A stretch of DNA of 64,000 nt, taken from the NCBI GenBank assembly GCA_964470355.1, contig CAYYCN010000003.1:12449-76448 (forward strand), written 5' to 3'. Of the stretch, positions 10,696 through 19,529 are shown one piece after another. The stretch comes from Sphaerotilus sp964470355 (GTDB taxonomy: Bacteria; Pseudomonadota; Gammaproteobacteria; Burkholderiales; Burkholderiaceae_C). The translations under genes and the position numbers were made by a program. Numbering within the stretch: the stretch's first letter is position 1; every line of letters begins with the position of its first letter. The notes under the pieces were generated by a model. It ran no database searches, was not told the origin of the DNA, and worked only from the letters and a program-made list of their open reading frames with translations.

Positions 10696-11726
10696 GATGC
10701 CAACTTGCCTTTGCCGGCGCGGTAAGCCCTGAGATGGGCAAAAACGGCATCAAAGGTCTCGGCCGGCACCATCGTGCCGCGGATGCGTGGATACAACTGC
10801 TCGGCCAGCACCTGCCACTCACGCATTTGATCCGGACTGGGCTGGTGCACCACCAGCCCCCGCTTGCGCATGGCCGCCACCGCCTCGTCCACCTCCAACC
10901 GAGCCTGCGCGCGCATGCGCTGTCCCGCCAGTTCCCCCTTCGTACGCAAGGCCTGCTGAGCGGTGGGGGTCATGGCATCCCATGCCTTCTGGGTCACCAC
11001 CAGGGCCCCGACGATGGGGGCCCAATTGATCTCCAGCATGTGACCGGCCGTGGCGTAGACCTGACTGGCCAGCGCAAAGTACGGCGTAGATGGCAACACG
11101 TCGATCATCCCGGTCTGAATCGCGGGCAGGATGTCCGAGGTTTCCAGGGGCACCGGCGTGTAGCCCAGGCTCTTCATTATCGACTGCTGATCGGGCTCCG
11201 ACCCCCAGGCGAAAAACTTCAGCCCCTTGTAGTCCTGAGGGCGCAGCGCCGGCACCTTCGAGAAAAACCGAACCCAACCCGCATCACCCCAGGCGACCAC
11301 CACAAAACCCCGCTCCCGAAAACGCTGCTCCATGGCCGGACGCAATTTCTCGCGGACGTGGTCCACCTCGTCCCAAGTGCGAAACAGCAGCGGCAGGCTC
11401 TGCAAGGCTGAAATGCTCGGCTCGATCTCGCGCAGCCCCGTCACCGACATCAAGGCGCCCTGCAACTGGCCGATGCGCATGCGGCGCACGAGTTCTGCCT
11501 CGCCGCCTTGGCTGCCGTCCGTGAAAACCGTGTATCGGGCCCCGTCCCCCTGCGCCACCCGCCACCCCTCCCCCATCTCGAGCAACTGGCGGTGATAAAG
11601 CGAATTCTTGGGCACCACACTGCCAATGCGCAAAGACACGGACTGGGCCTGCACGGCCATTGGCAGACAAGGCAAAGCCAAAGCTGCGGCCAGCGAGGCC
11701 GACAGATTGCGACGGTCAGGATTCAT
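10692..11726 (-). CDS. dctP: TRAP transporter substrate-binding protein DctP
   Basis: This 344-residue periplasmic binding protein has a signal peptide (MNPDRRNLSASLAAALALP, cleavage near VQAQS) and the DctP fold: SLRIGSVVPKNSLYHRQL, then QLQGALMSVTGL and ALVVTQKAWDAM. ATG 11726 is chosen because the signal peptide starts there, although the open frame runs further upstream. It sits between tatT and the fused permease. The TatT neighbour suggests a binding protein of the TatT-dependent TRAP subgroup; the ligand is unknown. Confidence 0.92.
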   Translation of the reverse strand: MNPDRRNLSASLAAALALPCLPMAVQAQSVSLRIGSVVPKNSLYHRQLLEMGEGWRVAQGDGARYTVFTDGSQGGEAELVRRMRIGQLQGALMSVTGLREIEPSISALQSLPLLFRTWDEVDHVREKLRPAMEQRFRERGFVVVAWGDAGWVRFFSKVPALRPQDYKGLKFFAWGSEPDQQSIMKSLGYTPVPLETSDILPAIQTGMIDVLPSTPYFALASQVYATAGHMLEINWAPIVGALVVTQKAWDAMTPTAQQALRTKGELAGQRMRAQARLEVDEAVAAMRKRGLVVHQPSPDQMREWQVLAEQLYPRIRGTMVPAETFDAVFAHLRAYRAGKGKLAS

Positions 11727-11763
11727 GGGTCGGATTTGGGTGAGGAAACAGGAGCCCGCAGGC

Positions 11764-12666
11764 TCAGAAACGGTCGTCCATCGTCTCCAGCAGCCACTGG
11801 GCACGTTGACGCAGGACCCCATCGGCCACCCCCTGGACCGGCGCGTCGGCCGCCAAAGCACGGCGCAACCAGGTCTCATAGGCTTGGCGGTCACCCGACG
11901 GCAGGGCCAGAGACTCGGCCATGGCAAGGAACGGTCCGGCGCCATGGCCCCCACTGGCCCGAACGGCCCGATCGAAGTACGCCTGTGCCTGAGAACGACT
12001 GCCACCGGGACGGGCCGCTTCCAACGTGCCCATCAAAGAGGCCAGCGCACCGTCACCATGATCGGGGTCGGCCTGCCAAGCCAGATGCGCCAGCGCGACC
12101 GCCTGCGGCAGATCGGCCACGACGTCGGGATGGTCCTTGGACAAGGCAATCCTCGCGCCCCACGATGCGGCGGCCCAATAGGCCACGGGAACCCACTCGG
12201 GAGGCAAAGGAGCCAACCCCTCGACCGCACCCTCCAGCGACGGCCGTGCCTCCCTCAATTGACGCGAGAACCCAGGCCGGTGGACCTCCAGTGCCCCCAT
12301 GGCGTGGCGATGCGCCCGGGCATACAGGCGTTCAGCGCGGACTTGGAGCCCTTGGGCCGCGCGGACGTCGTGCGACTCCAGTTTTTCGGCCTCGAAAGCC
12401 ACAAAGGCATAGGCATACTGGGTGAAGCCCCCCGACACCGCTGCAGCCAAAGGCAGATGGCCCGGGTCCTGCCGCAAGACCGATTCGGACAGCTTGAGAT
12501 AAAAAGCCGCCGCATCCCGTGCCAGGACCGGATCGTCTTCCGGCCCACTGCCCTGATGGGCCAGTTGGTCGGCCACGCCCCGAACCCACAGCTTCTGCGG
12601 CGCACAAGCACTGAGGACCAGAGCCAACGCCAGCACGCCCCCTCGGACCACCCCCGCACGGATCAA
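11764..12666 (-). CDS. tatT: TRAP-associated TatT lipoprotein
   Basis: This helical, Ala-rich protein has TPR-like repeats and a lipobox (ALVLSAC), so it should be anchored in a membrane as a lipoprotein. TatT proteins form trimers that associate with TRAP binding proteins and probably help with hydrophobic ligands. I chose TTG 12666 because a G-rich Shine-Dalgarno (GGGGGGAT) precedes it and it gives a normal signal peptide (IRAGVVRGGVLALALVLSAC). ATG 12738 is the alternative. It is the first gene of the dct run and ends 37 bases before dctP. Confidence 0.8.
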   Translation of the reverse strand: MIRAGVVRGGVLALALVLSACAPQKLWVRGVADQLAHQGSGPEDDPVLARDAAAFYLKLSESVLRQDPGHLPLAAAVSGGFTQYAYAFVAFEAEKLESHDVRAAQGLQVRAERLYARAHRHAMGALEVHRPGFSRQLREARPSLEGAVEGLAPLPPEWVPVAYWAAASWGARIALSKDHPDVVADLPQAVALAHLAWQADPDHGDGALASLMGTLEAARPGGSRSQAQAYFDRAVRASGGHGAGPFLAMAESLALPSGDRQAYETWLRRALAADAPVQGVADGVLRQRAQWLLETMDDRF

Positions 12667-13094
12667 GTCATCCCCCCGCCTTGTCTTCCATCGATTCGCC
12701 GTCTGCGATCGAATCAGTCTAGGAAAGACGGGTGACATGCCCGTGACACCAGCCCCCCCCCGGTAGCGCACACCGACGTGTGCACGAGAGGGCGCGCATC
12801 CCCTCGGAATGGAACGCCGTGGCAACAGAGACTTGGGGTGGAGGCCCCTCGGTACTGCGGAAGGGCTGTAAAGCTTGATCAGCCCCTCATCCGAAAAGAC
12901 CTCCAGTCCCTATTTTGGTGCCAGACAGGACCGCCCATGGATCGCTTAAGTGAATGTTCTACCGAACACAAGCCGAATTCGTGGCCATCGGGTGGCGCCA
13001 AATGCGAGTTCATCCCGAACCTTGCGGGCACCACAGCCCATTTGCGCCCTCGCGATCCAGCAGGAGAACACGCGATCCAGAAACAACCCAAAAG
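12667..13094. other. Intergenic region left of the integrated elements
   Basis: About 430 bp lie between tatT and the first element boundary. It contains the tatT promoter region and short frames with no protein-like character. It is probably the original DNA downstream of the tRNA-Ser gene before integration. Confidence 0.4.
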
Positions 13095-13126
13095 AAAAAA
13101 GCCCAAGTGAATCAATCACTTGGGCT
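13095..13126 (-). terminator. Hairpin terminator left of the first att site (former tRNA-Ser terminator)
   Basis: The inverted repeat AGCCCAAGTGA/TCACTTGGGCT with a short AT loop runs, on the minus strand, into six T residues. The same 32 bases occur at 37852-37883. Both lie 6-8 bases beyond a copy of the tRNA 3' end, where the terminator of a minus-strand tRNA would be. Confidence 0.75.
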
Positions 13127-13132
13127 CATATC

Positions 13133-13142
13133 TGGCGGAGAG
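13133..13142. repeat. Attachment site copy A (left end of element 1)
   Basis: TGGCGGAGAG equals the reverse complement of the last ten bases of tRNA-Ser. After ten bases it diverges (CGTCC), so the crossover for element 1 fell within these ten bases. Confidence 0.7.
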
Positions 13143-13264
13143 CGTCCTCCGTTTTCACATCCAATCCACTTCAACGTCGTCCATCGATCCATTTTAATTC
13201 AACAACTTACATCACAATCAAGTCCAAAGAGAGCCCATCGCATTCAATCGATATTGATGCAATT

Positions 13265-13286
13265 TGTGGGATAAAATGTGGGATAA
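13265..13286 (+). repeat. Paired TGTGGGATAA repeats, left arm of element 1
   Basis: Two direct copies of TGTGGGATAA (13265-13274 and 13277-13286) are spaced 12 bp apart. The same pair with the same spacing is found at 37815-37834, near the other end. This fits integrase arm-type binding sites. Confidence 0.55.
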
Positions 13287-13302
13287 GAGAAAGCTCCATC
13301 AC

Positions 13303-14478
13303 ATGAAGCCCTCCGGTCAACATCCCCACAAACGTCTTTCTGCCCTTCAGGTTCGCAACCTGACGAAGCCCGGTCGCTACGCCGACGGTGACGGCCTCTA
13401 CCTTATGGTGGACGCCTCTGGAGCGCGGCGTTGGATCATGCGAATCATGGTCCAAGGCAAGCGCAAAGACCTCGGCCTCGGTGGCGCCAGTACCGTAAGC
13501 CTCAAGGAGGCACGAGACAAAGCCCAGGAGATGCACACCCTCATCCGGTCAGGCAAAGACCCAGTGTCTGAGCGCAAAACCCTGCGCAGGGTCATTCCCA
13601 CTTTCGCGGAGGCAGCAACCACGGTCCATTCTTCAATGGCATCGTCCTGGAAGAACGCCAAGCACGGTGCTCAGTGGATCAACACGATCAACACCTATGC
13701 GACGCCCCTTCTGGGCACGCGCAGGATCGATGCGATCGGCACTCCGGAGATCCTGACGACGCTACAGCCGATTTGGCGCGAGAAGCCCGAGACGGCCAGA
13801 CGCGTGAAACAGCGTCTGCAAACGATCTTCGACTGGGCCAAGGCTGCAGGCTTCAGAGAGGGTGAGAACCCAGTCGACGGGGTTGAACGCGGTCTGCCCA
13901 AGCAAACTGACGAAGATGAACACCACAAGGCCCTGCCCTACGATCAGGTCGGGCAGTTCTTGCGGGACCTGCGCCAAAGCCCAAGCGGTTCGATTCCGAA
14001 ACTCGGATTCGAATTTCTGATCCTGTCGGCCACGCGAACCAATGAGGTGCTAGGGGCCAAGTGGAACGAGATCGACATGGAACGGGCCTGCTGGACGATC
14101 CCAGCCGATCGGATGAAGGCTGGCAAAGAACATCGCGTGCCACTGTCTGAACGTTGCGTCGAAATCCTGCGAGCAGCCGAACAACTTCGTGATGACGGTG
14201 ACTACGTTTTCCCAGGACGATCGCAGAGCAAGCCGCTTTCGAACATGGCGTTCCTGCAGATCGTGCGCAGAATGAACTTGGCCATCACGCCCCACGGCTT
14301 CCGTTCAACGTTTCGCGACTGGGCGGCAGAGCAGACCCACTTCCCAAACGAGGTTTGCGAGCAAGCGCTGGCTCACACGATCAGCAATAAGGTCGAGGCA
14401 GCCTATCGACGCACAGACTTGTTCGAGAAGCGCAAGGAACTGATGGCTGCTTGGTGCACTTTCGTGCTCACGGACTGA
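13303..14478 (+). CDS. P4-type tyrosine recombinase (integrase) of element 1
   Basis: This site-specific recombinase of about 391 residues inserts and excises the island at tRNA-Ser. It has an N-terminal arm-binding domain (LTKPGRYADGDGLYLMVD), a core-binding domain, and a catalytic domain with Arg in SATRTNEVL, HGFR in TPHGFRSTFRDWA, a late His (ALAHT), and the Tyr nucleophile in VEAAYRRTD. ATG 13303 is preferred. ATG 13276 and TTG 13264 are in frame but fall inside the arm-type repeats. The gene begins 170 bp from the left att copy and reads into the element. Confidence 0.93.
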   Translation: MKPSGQHPHKRLSALQVRNLTKPGRYADGDGLYLMVDASGARRWIMRIMVQGKRKDLGLGGASTVSLKEARDKAQEMHTLIRSGKDPVSERKTLRRVIPTFAEAATTVHSSMASSWKNAKHGAQWINTINTYATPLLGTRRIDAIGTPEILTTLQPIWREKPETARRVKQRLQTIFDWAKAAGFREGENPVDGVERGLPKQTDEDEHHKALPYDQVGQFLRDLRQSPSGSIPKLGFEFLILSATRTNEVLGAKWNEIDMERACWTIPADRMKAGKEHRVPLSERCVEILRAAEQLRDDGDYVFPGRSQSKPLSNMAFLQIVRRMNLAITPHGFRSTFRDWAAEQTHFPNEVCEQALAHTISNKVEAAYRRTDLFEKRKELMAAWCTFVLTD

Positions 14479-14571
14479 ACGGTCACCCAAGTCGTCACCA
14501 GACAGTCAAACAGAATCGAGTGGCAATTCTGCAGCGGCTGCTGCCAGTGGCCACCGACAGCGGTACTCACG

Positions 14572-14892
14572 GTGTACGCCACCGACCGGGCACTGGGGGC
14601 TACCGACCCGTCAACGGCGCAAAGTGCGTTCTCGGTGAGCCCCCCCGGAGTTCGACACCAAATGACCCTCTGCACCGAAGGCTCCAGCTACTTCGTTACC
14701 TCCATGAGTGCCCCGGTTGCTTCCCGGCGGAAGCAATGTCGCCGGGTGGAATTCGCACCCACAGGAAAAACGCCGCCTTTTCACGGCGCAGGTCGAACTC
14801 GGGGGTTCTACACAGTCGGGGTGGCCTTACGAGCCGTTCAGACGCGGGGGGATACATCCAATGCGAGCACAACAGGACTATTCATTGTCTGA
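14572..14892 (+). CDS. Small hypothetical protein between integrase and leoA
   Basis: This is an open frame of 106 codons in an otherwise gene-free stretch (14479-14903). It is Ser/Thr-rich with no motif that I recognise. The composition is not clearly coding and no strong ribosome site precedes it, so the region may be just the convergent space between the integrase and the dynamin operon. Confidence 0.25.
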   Translation: MYATDRALGATDPSTAQSAFSVSPPGVRHQMTLCTEGSSYFVTSMSAPVASRRKQCRRVEFAPTGKTPPFHGAGRTRGFYTVGVALRAVQTRGDTSNASTTGLFIV

Positions 14893-14903
14893 TCTGATCA
14901 AAA

Positions 14904-16622
14904 TTACCCGCGATCACTTCGGCCAATTTCACGAAAATCGGCATTAATAGCTTTTCCGTTGTCGTACCATTTCTTGAAGCGCATTTGTCGATCTTGTAGA
15001 TTCAGCATCTCAGTATCAATGGCAGCGAGTTGCCGCTTAAGGCTCACAAACGCCGGAAAGAATTGATCTGAAAAGTCTGGCGAATCCACCACCCGTATTA
15101 CTTCCACGGATTGTCCCTGGAGGTTGGAGATCAAGGTACCAATGACCTCCGCGAACTTGGCCTGACGCTCCTTCTCCTTGTAGCTGTCCCAGGCTTCCAG
15201 TGCAATACCAACAACAGCCAACGCGCCGCCAATACCATTGGCCAGTTTTGTTGCGCCCCATGGCTTGAATTTTAGATACTTGCTTATATCGATGCCCACC
15301 ATCTTGGTGGCTACATTGACGCCGTCGCGCACAATTAGCACGTTACTATTGGTGACGACGCCAGGTTGCGAGAGGAAATTAATGCCCTTCTTGCCAACTG
15401 CACTAATCACGTCGTTGTAGTGCACAATTTCATTATTGACATTCACCTGAATTCGGCTCAGATCGCTTGCAATACCCCCCACTTCATCGCTGAATATTTC
15501 CTGGACACTTTGCTGAACCAAACACCCTTCGTTACCGATTTCCCGATGCATGAATTCGTTGAACGTATTTACGCCTACATTCTTGGCCTGCAGTTGCAGG
15601 TCTTCGAAATAGCGTAGCAGCCGACCGCGCAAACGCACTTGCGCTTTTCCGATGTTGCCGTGGACCTTCTGCAGTTCAACGGCTTGGCTTTCCTTGATTT
15701 CGGTGACACGACGTGCTTCATCGGCCAGAAGAGCATAGGCCTCCTTGGCCTGAGGCAACTGTTTGGTGATGACGTCCGAGATGATTGATTTTTTGGTCTC
15801 GTTGGCCAGCATCAAAAGCCCACCATTGCTTTCGATTTTCTGATGCGTCGCGGTCTGCAGTTCTTCGATACGCGATAGATTACGGAAATCTGGGAGATTG
15901 TTTAGCCAGTGCTCCACGCCCATGTCGAACGGGTTGGCCGACACAGCAACGATGGAGATATCAGCCCGATCCTGTGACGTCAACTCCAGCACGTCGTTCA
16001 GGCGCTTGAGTACAGAAGCCTTCTTGACTAGGAACTTTTCCTGGAATTCGACTGAATCCGCCACATCTGCAACTTCATCGAAGCGACTGAGCACGAATAC
16101 AGTGCGGGGCAGCAGGTTAAGCGTGCGGAAAAGCCATTTCAAGTCTTCTGTATGGCTTTCCTTGATCGGATTGGTCGAATTCATTACGTACAGCACAAGG
16201 TGGGCTTCACTGACGTAGCGCTTGGTGATGTCCTTGTATCTCTCGATCTGCTCGGTCGATGCGTTTACCTTCTCCTTGAAGCCAAATAGTCCGGGCGTAT
16301 CGATTATCTGCAATTTGTCTTTAAAATTATAAATAGCGACTTCGCTGGAAGATTCTTGTTGACTGATGTTCATGCTCTTGCGGTCGAGCTCTTCCAGCCA
16401 GGCTGCTACGATTGAAGTCTTACCTTCGGAAAATCCGCCGATCAACGCGACCTTGAGCTTCTGGTCAGCGGCGCGTTCCAATGATTTCTGAAGCTTTTCC
16501 GCCAATTCAGGATGCAACTGAATACCTAGCTCGTGACCTTCCTTCACGAAGGAGGCCAGGCTGTTCAGGATATCCAAAGCCCGTTGCTTTTGCTGCTCGA
16601 AAGAATCAATTGCGCTGGTCAT
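14904..16622 (-). CDS. leoA: Dynamin-like GTPase LeoA (Eleos defence system)
   Basis: This 572-residue protein has a GTPase domain: P-loop GGFSEGKTS (about 63-71), DTPG in IIDTPGLFGF, and FVLSRFDE in the position of the base-recognition motif. Long helical segments and a hydrophobic hairpin (LANGIGGALAVVGIALEAW, about 450-480) follow, as in bacterial dynamins that bind membranes. Length and partner match LeoA of enterotoxigenic E. coli. The LeoA/LeoBC pair is catalogued as the anti-phage system Eleos. The start lies 18 bases after the larger GTPase gene. Codon use is more AT-rich than the backbone, which suggests transfer. Confidence 0.85.
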   Translation of the reverse strand: MTSAIDSFEQQKQRALDILNSLASFVKEGHELGIQLHPELAEKLQKSLERAADQKLKVALIGGFSEGKTSIVAAWLEELDRKSMNISQQESSSEVAIYNFKDKLQIIDTPGLFGFKEKVNASTEQIERYKDITKRYVSEAHLVLYVMNSTNPIKESHTEDLKWLFRTLNLLPRTVFVLSRFDEVADVADSVEFQEKFLVKKASVLKRLNDVLELTSQDRADISIVAVSANPFDMGVEHWLNNLPDFRNLSRIEELQTATHQKIESNGGLLMLANETKKSIISDVITKQLPQAKEAYALLADEARRVTEIKESQAVELQKVHGNIGKAQVRLRGRLLRYFEDLQLQAKNVGVNTFNEFMHREIGNEGCLVQQSVQEIFSDEVGGIASDLSRIQVNVNNEIVHYNDVISAVGKKGINFLSQPGVVTNSNVLIVRDGVNVATKMVGIDISKYLKFKPWGATKLANGIGGALAVVGIALEAWDSYKEKERQAKFAEVIGTLISNLQGQSVEVIRVVDSPDFSDQFFPAFVSLKRQLAAIDTEMLNLQDRQMRFKKWYDNGKAINADFREIGRSDRG

Positions 16623-16640
16623 TTTTTTATATTCCGATGT

Positions 16641-18944
16641 TCAAAGTGTGTCCGCAGAGAATGCGGCCGATTTTGTGAATGTGGGCATGATGGATCCCAT
16701 AGCTGCCGGTATCGACTTGGGAGCAATCTCGTCTCGCATGGCAACCATCTTGGCGGCGACTCCTTCCAGCGCCGTTTTGGTATTGACGCTTTGTTCGTAA
16801 GGAATGCACATCTGCTTCTTGGTTTCCAGCAGCGCTTCGTGTATCTTTGCACTCGCTGATTCAAGGTTTTCGTCCAGCATTTGGCTGAGCTTCGTGAACA
16901 CCTTTCCTAGGTTGTCGTCTGCTGACTTTCGCTGCTGCTCTTTCTTATAGTCGCTACTGAAGAAGCTGCGGACGGCCTTGTAGAAGCTGAAAACCAGACT
17001 GACCGCACCTAGCACGGCAGCGGCCGTCCAGCCCACGGGGTTTGAAGCCAGAAACGACGCCCAAATCAGCGCAGCCGCTCCGCCGAGCGTTGATATGAGC
17101 CCGATCAAGTTAATCCCGTTGTCCATCTTGAAATCGCTATTGAATTTCAGCTTCAAAGATGCAAATGGATCATCGATCGTGTAGCGCAATATATCATCCA
17201 CGTTCTTCTGATTTTTCTTGATGATTTCACCAGCATCGTGTTTAAACGCCTCAAACACTTTGTTAAATCGCACTTCGAGGTCGTCGCCGATGCTGGTCTT
17301 GAGCTCATCGATGTCGTCCGTCAGGCGACCCTTAAAATCGTCATTACTTTGATCACTGGCGATGTAACTGTAGATTGCCGTGCGCATGGCTGATTTTTTT
17401 TCACTCAACTGGTCGTGGCATTCGTTCTTGAGTTTCTGCGAGGTACCAGAGAGCAGGGCATCGATCTGCAAGGAAGCGAACTTCTGCTGAACTTCGAGTT
17501 TTTGCGCCGCGTCGGCGAAGTTGTCGCGCGCCTTATGTAGATGGTCGATTCCGTCCTGCAAGCAACTGCGGATCTTTTTTAGATTGGCATCACCGATCTT
17601 TTTCTGAAAATTCTGGCAGATCTCCGCACGAATGAACTGCAGGAATGAATTCATGCCGCTGCGAATTAGAATGTCACTTTCACTCATTGCCGCCAGGAAC
17701 TTATCTCGGCTTTTAACGTGCGGATTGTTAGGCACAAAACAAACAGCCGACGCAAGGAAAGCCGGCATTCCGCTCACACAGATGTGCCCTTTATAGGTAT
17801 CCGACCCCAACATGCCGCTGAGTGACTTACCCATTTCCACCAGTCCGATAGAATCATTCTTATTGATCAACGTCTCGCCCTGCAAAACCTGTGGATTTGT
17901 CGCACTCTTGTTGTAGATTGCCCAAACTTCGGTCTGCTTGCCGAGTTGGCGTTTAATTTTGTCGATCGTGCCTTCCTGGCCTTCGCTACCCGACCCGGGA
18001 GGCGTGGCTGCGCGCGTCACATAGAAAACAGCATGGGCTTTTTTGACGGACGCCTCGATGGCACTCATCACCTGCGTTTCATCACCTTCGATGCCGGGGA
18101 CATCGATCAACTGGAACTTCTGGTTGTCGGCCGTAAAACAGTAGGCGTGCGACTGCAACGTGAAGTCAGATCGACCGTTTCCGATGATGTTGCCGTCCTG
18201 TAGCGGCATCAACTGCGCGAACGAGTTTTCCATTTGGGCCAGATCGCGGCGACGCGCGCTCAACTCTTCACTCACTTTGAGCGGTTCTGCGGCAATAGCT
18301 TCCAGCTTCGCATTATTCTCGGTCTTGAACTGATCGAACAGAAACTCCTGTGCCGACAATGATTTTTCTTCGTCCAGCTTCTTGAATAGGCACAGCAGTC
18401 TTTGCCATAGACTCAAAGTTTTCCGCTTGCGCTCTACGGCGGCTCTCAACGCCTCCAGTTGTGCACTCTGCTGCTGTTCTTCGCCTTGCAGTTTCTTCTT
18501 GAAAATCTCTGCCTGGCCTTGGCTTTCGGCCAGTTTGCATTCCAGTTGCTGGATAGACTTTTCCAATGCAGAGATACTGTCCGGATCGACGCGAAGGTCT
18601 TTGGCCAGCATCTTGAATTTCTCCTGCATGGCAAGCTTCTCGCTGTCGCCCAGCAGGATTCTCAAGGTTTCTATCAGCGTAGACTTTCCTGCGTTTGTCT
18701 CACCATAGAACGCGATGGTGAACGTATCCCATTCGGCGAGCTCCTGAAGTTCGCGAATGTCTTCATTAGTCTGGTCGCGAAACTTCTCGAGCAATGTCTT
18801 GGAGTTGGCAATCGCCCCTTCCAAATCAAGGTTGCCGTCGGTGACTGATGTCTTCCTGAGTACCACTGCAAGTGACTGGTCAACCATTTTGGTCAACTGG
18901 TCATAAAATTTCTCCGAATTAAAACTAGTATTTTTCATGCTCAT
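16641..18944 (-). CDS. leoBC: Large dynamin-like GTPase LeoBC (Eleos defence system)
   Basis: This is a 767-residue dynamin-family protein with P-loop YGETNAGKST (about 80-89), a long coiled coil (about 110-250), then LIDVPGIEGDE (about 290) as the G3 motif. Near 605-660 two hydrophobic segments (LISTLGGAAALIWASFLA, AAAVLGAVSLVFSFYK) form a probable membrane paddle. The coiled coil inserted between G1 and G3 is notable. It directly precedes leoA and is probably its obligate partner. No clear ribosome site is seen; ATG 18944 or ATG 18938 may be used. Confidence 0.85.
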   Translation of the reverse strand: MSMKNTSFNSEKFYDQLTKMVDQSLAVVLRKTSVTDGNLDLEGAIANSKTLLEKFRDQTNEDIRELQELAEWDTFTIAFYGETNAGKSTLIETLRILLGDSEKLAMQEKFKMLAKDLRVDPDSISALEKSIQQLECKLAESQGQAEIFKKKLQGEEQQQSAQLEALRAAVERKRKTLSLWQRLLCLFKKLDEEKSLSAQEFLFDQFKTENNAKLEAIAAEPLKVSEELSARRRDLAQMENSFAQLMPLQDGNIIGNGRSDFTLQSHAYCFTADNQKFQLIDVPGIEGDETQVMSAIEASVKKAHAVFYVTRAATPPGSGSEGQEGTIDKIKRQLGKQTEVWAIYNKSATNPQVLQGETLINKNDSIGLVEMGKSLSGMLGSDTYKGHICVSGMPAFLASAVCFVPNNPHVKSRDKFLAAMSESDILIRSGMNSFLQFIRAEICQNFQKKIGDANLKKIRSCLQDGIDHLHKARDNFADAAQKLEVQQKFASLQIDALLSGTSQKLKNECHDQLSEKKSAMRTAIYSYIASDQSNDDFKGRLTDDIDELKTSIGDDLEVRFNKVFEAFKHDAGEIIKKNQKNVDDILRYTIDDPFASLKLKFNSDFKMDNGINLIGLISTLGGAAALIWASFLASNPVGWTAAAVLGAVSLVFSFYKAVRSFFSSDYKKEQQRKSADDNLGKVFTKLSQMLDENLESASAKIHEALLETKKQMCIPYEQSVNTKTALEGVAAKMVAMRDEIAPKSIPAAMGSIMPTFTKSAAFSADTL

Positions 18945-19029
18945 CAGATATTACCATGCCCAATAGAATCCACCATCTGACCGACAAAAAAGCGGCATTC
19001 AAATGGATCGCATTAATCATTTACCACAA

Positions 19030-19248
19030 TCACATCTTTCGTCCACCCGTATTCTTCAAGGCAGAACCAACCAACTTTAAGACCCCGGCCAACAAGGAGG
19101 CATCCTGACGTTTGGTCGAGGAATGACATCGAGGACAGTTTTTGGCTACAAAATGGATACAATCCGACCGCTGCTCCACCACCTCTGATTTCCATCCGCA
19201 CTTTGTGCAGACGTCTTGCTTGTAGGGGTATGCAGGTGCAACAGGCAT
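19030..19248 (-). CDS. Small zinc-ribbon protein upstream of leoBC
   Basis: This 72-residue protein has two Cys pairs, CTKC near residue 14 and CPRC near residue 38, the classic zinc-ribbon spacing. A GGAG Shine-Dalgarno sits six bases before ATG 19248. It lies between the small membrane protein and leoBC on the same strand and probably belongs to the operon. It is short for a DNA-binding protein alone and could be an adaptor. Its role in the defence operon is unknown. Confidence 0.7.
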   Translation of the reverse strand: MPVAPAYPYKQDVCTKCGWKSEVVEQRSDCIHFVAKNCPRCHSSTKRQDASLLAGVLKLVGSALKNTGGRKM

Positions 19249-19273
19249 TTTTCTCCTTTGATGTTTTCCAGGC

Positions 19274-19528
19274 TCAGTCCGCAGCCCAGTGTTTCACCGT
19301 TTTAACCAGCAACGACACCGGAACGGCTCCCAGCCCCATCGACCCTAGAATCGCCCAGGTTGGCTTCCCCAGGATGGAATACAGCACCATAAAGCTCGCT
19401 TCGTAAGCGACGACGACACCGGCCAGCACAACGCCCAACGAAACCAGGGATGCCAACACGACCACATAAGCGCCTATGTCCGCGACAACAAGGGTCGCAA
19501 CGATGAGGGCAATCGCCACCGCCACCAT
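19274..19528 (-). CDS. Small membrane protein of the leo operon
   Basis: This is an 84-residue hydrophobic protein with two or three predicted membrane segments (VAVAIALIVATLVVADIGA, VLASLVSLGVVLAGVVVA). The strong ribosome site GGAGGGG overlaps the end of the WYL gene and the start follows its stop by one base, so translation is probably coupled. Given the dynamin-like partners, a membrane anchor or target for them is conceivable, but that is inference. Confidence 0.7.
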   Translation of the reverse strand: MVAVAIALIVATLVVADIGAYVVVLASLVSLGVVLAGVVVAYEASFMVLYSILGKPTWAILGSMGLGAVPVSLLVKTVKHWAAD

Positions 19529-19529
19529 T

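Noticed and set aside
12950..13306. Short overlapping frames left of and across att copy A
   Set aside because: They run through the terminator and att repeat, so they cannot be conserved genes.
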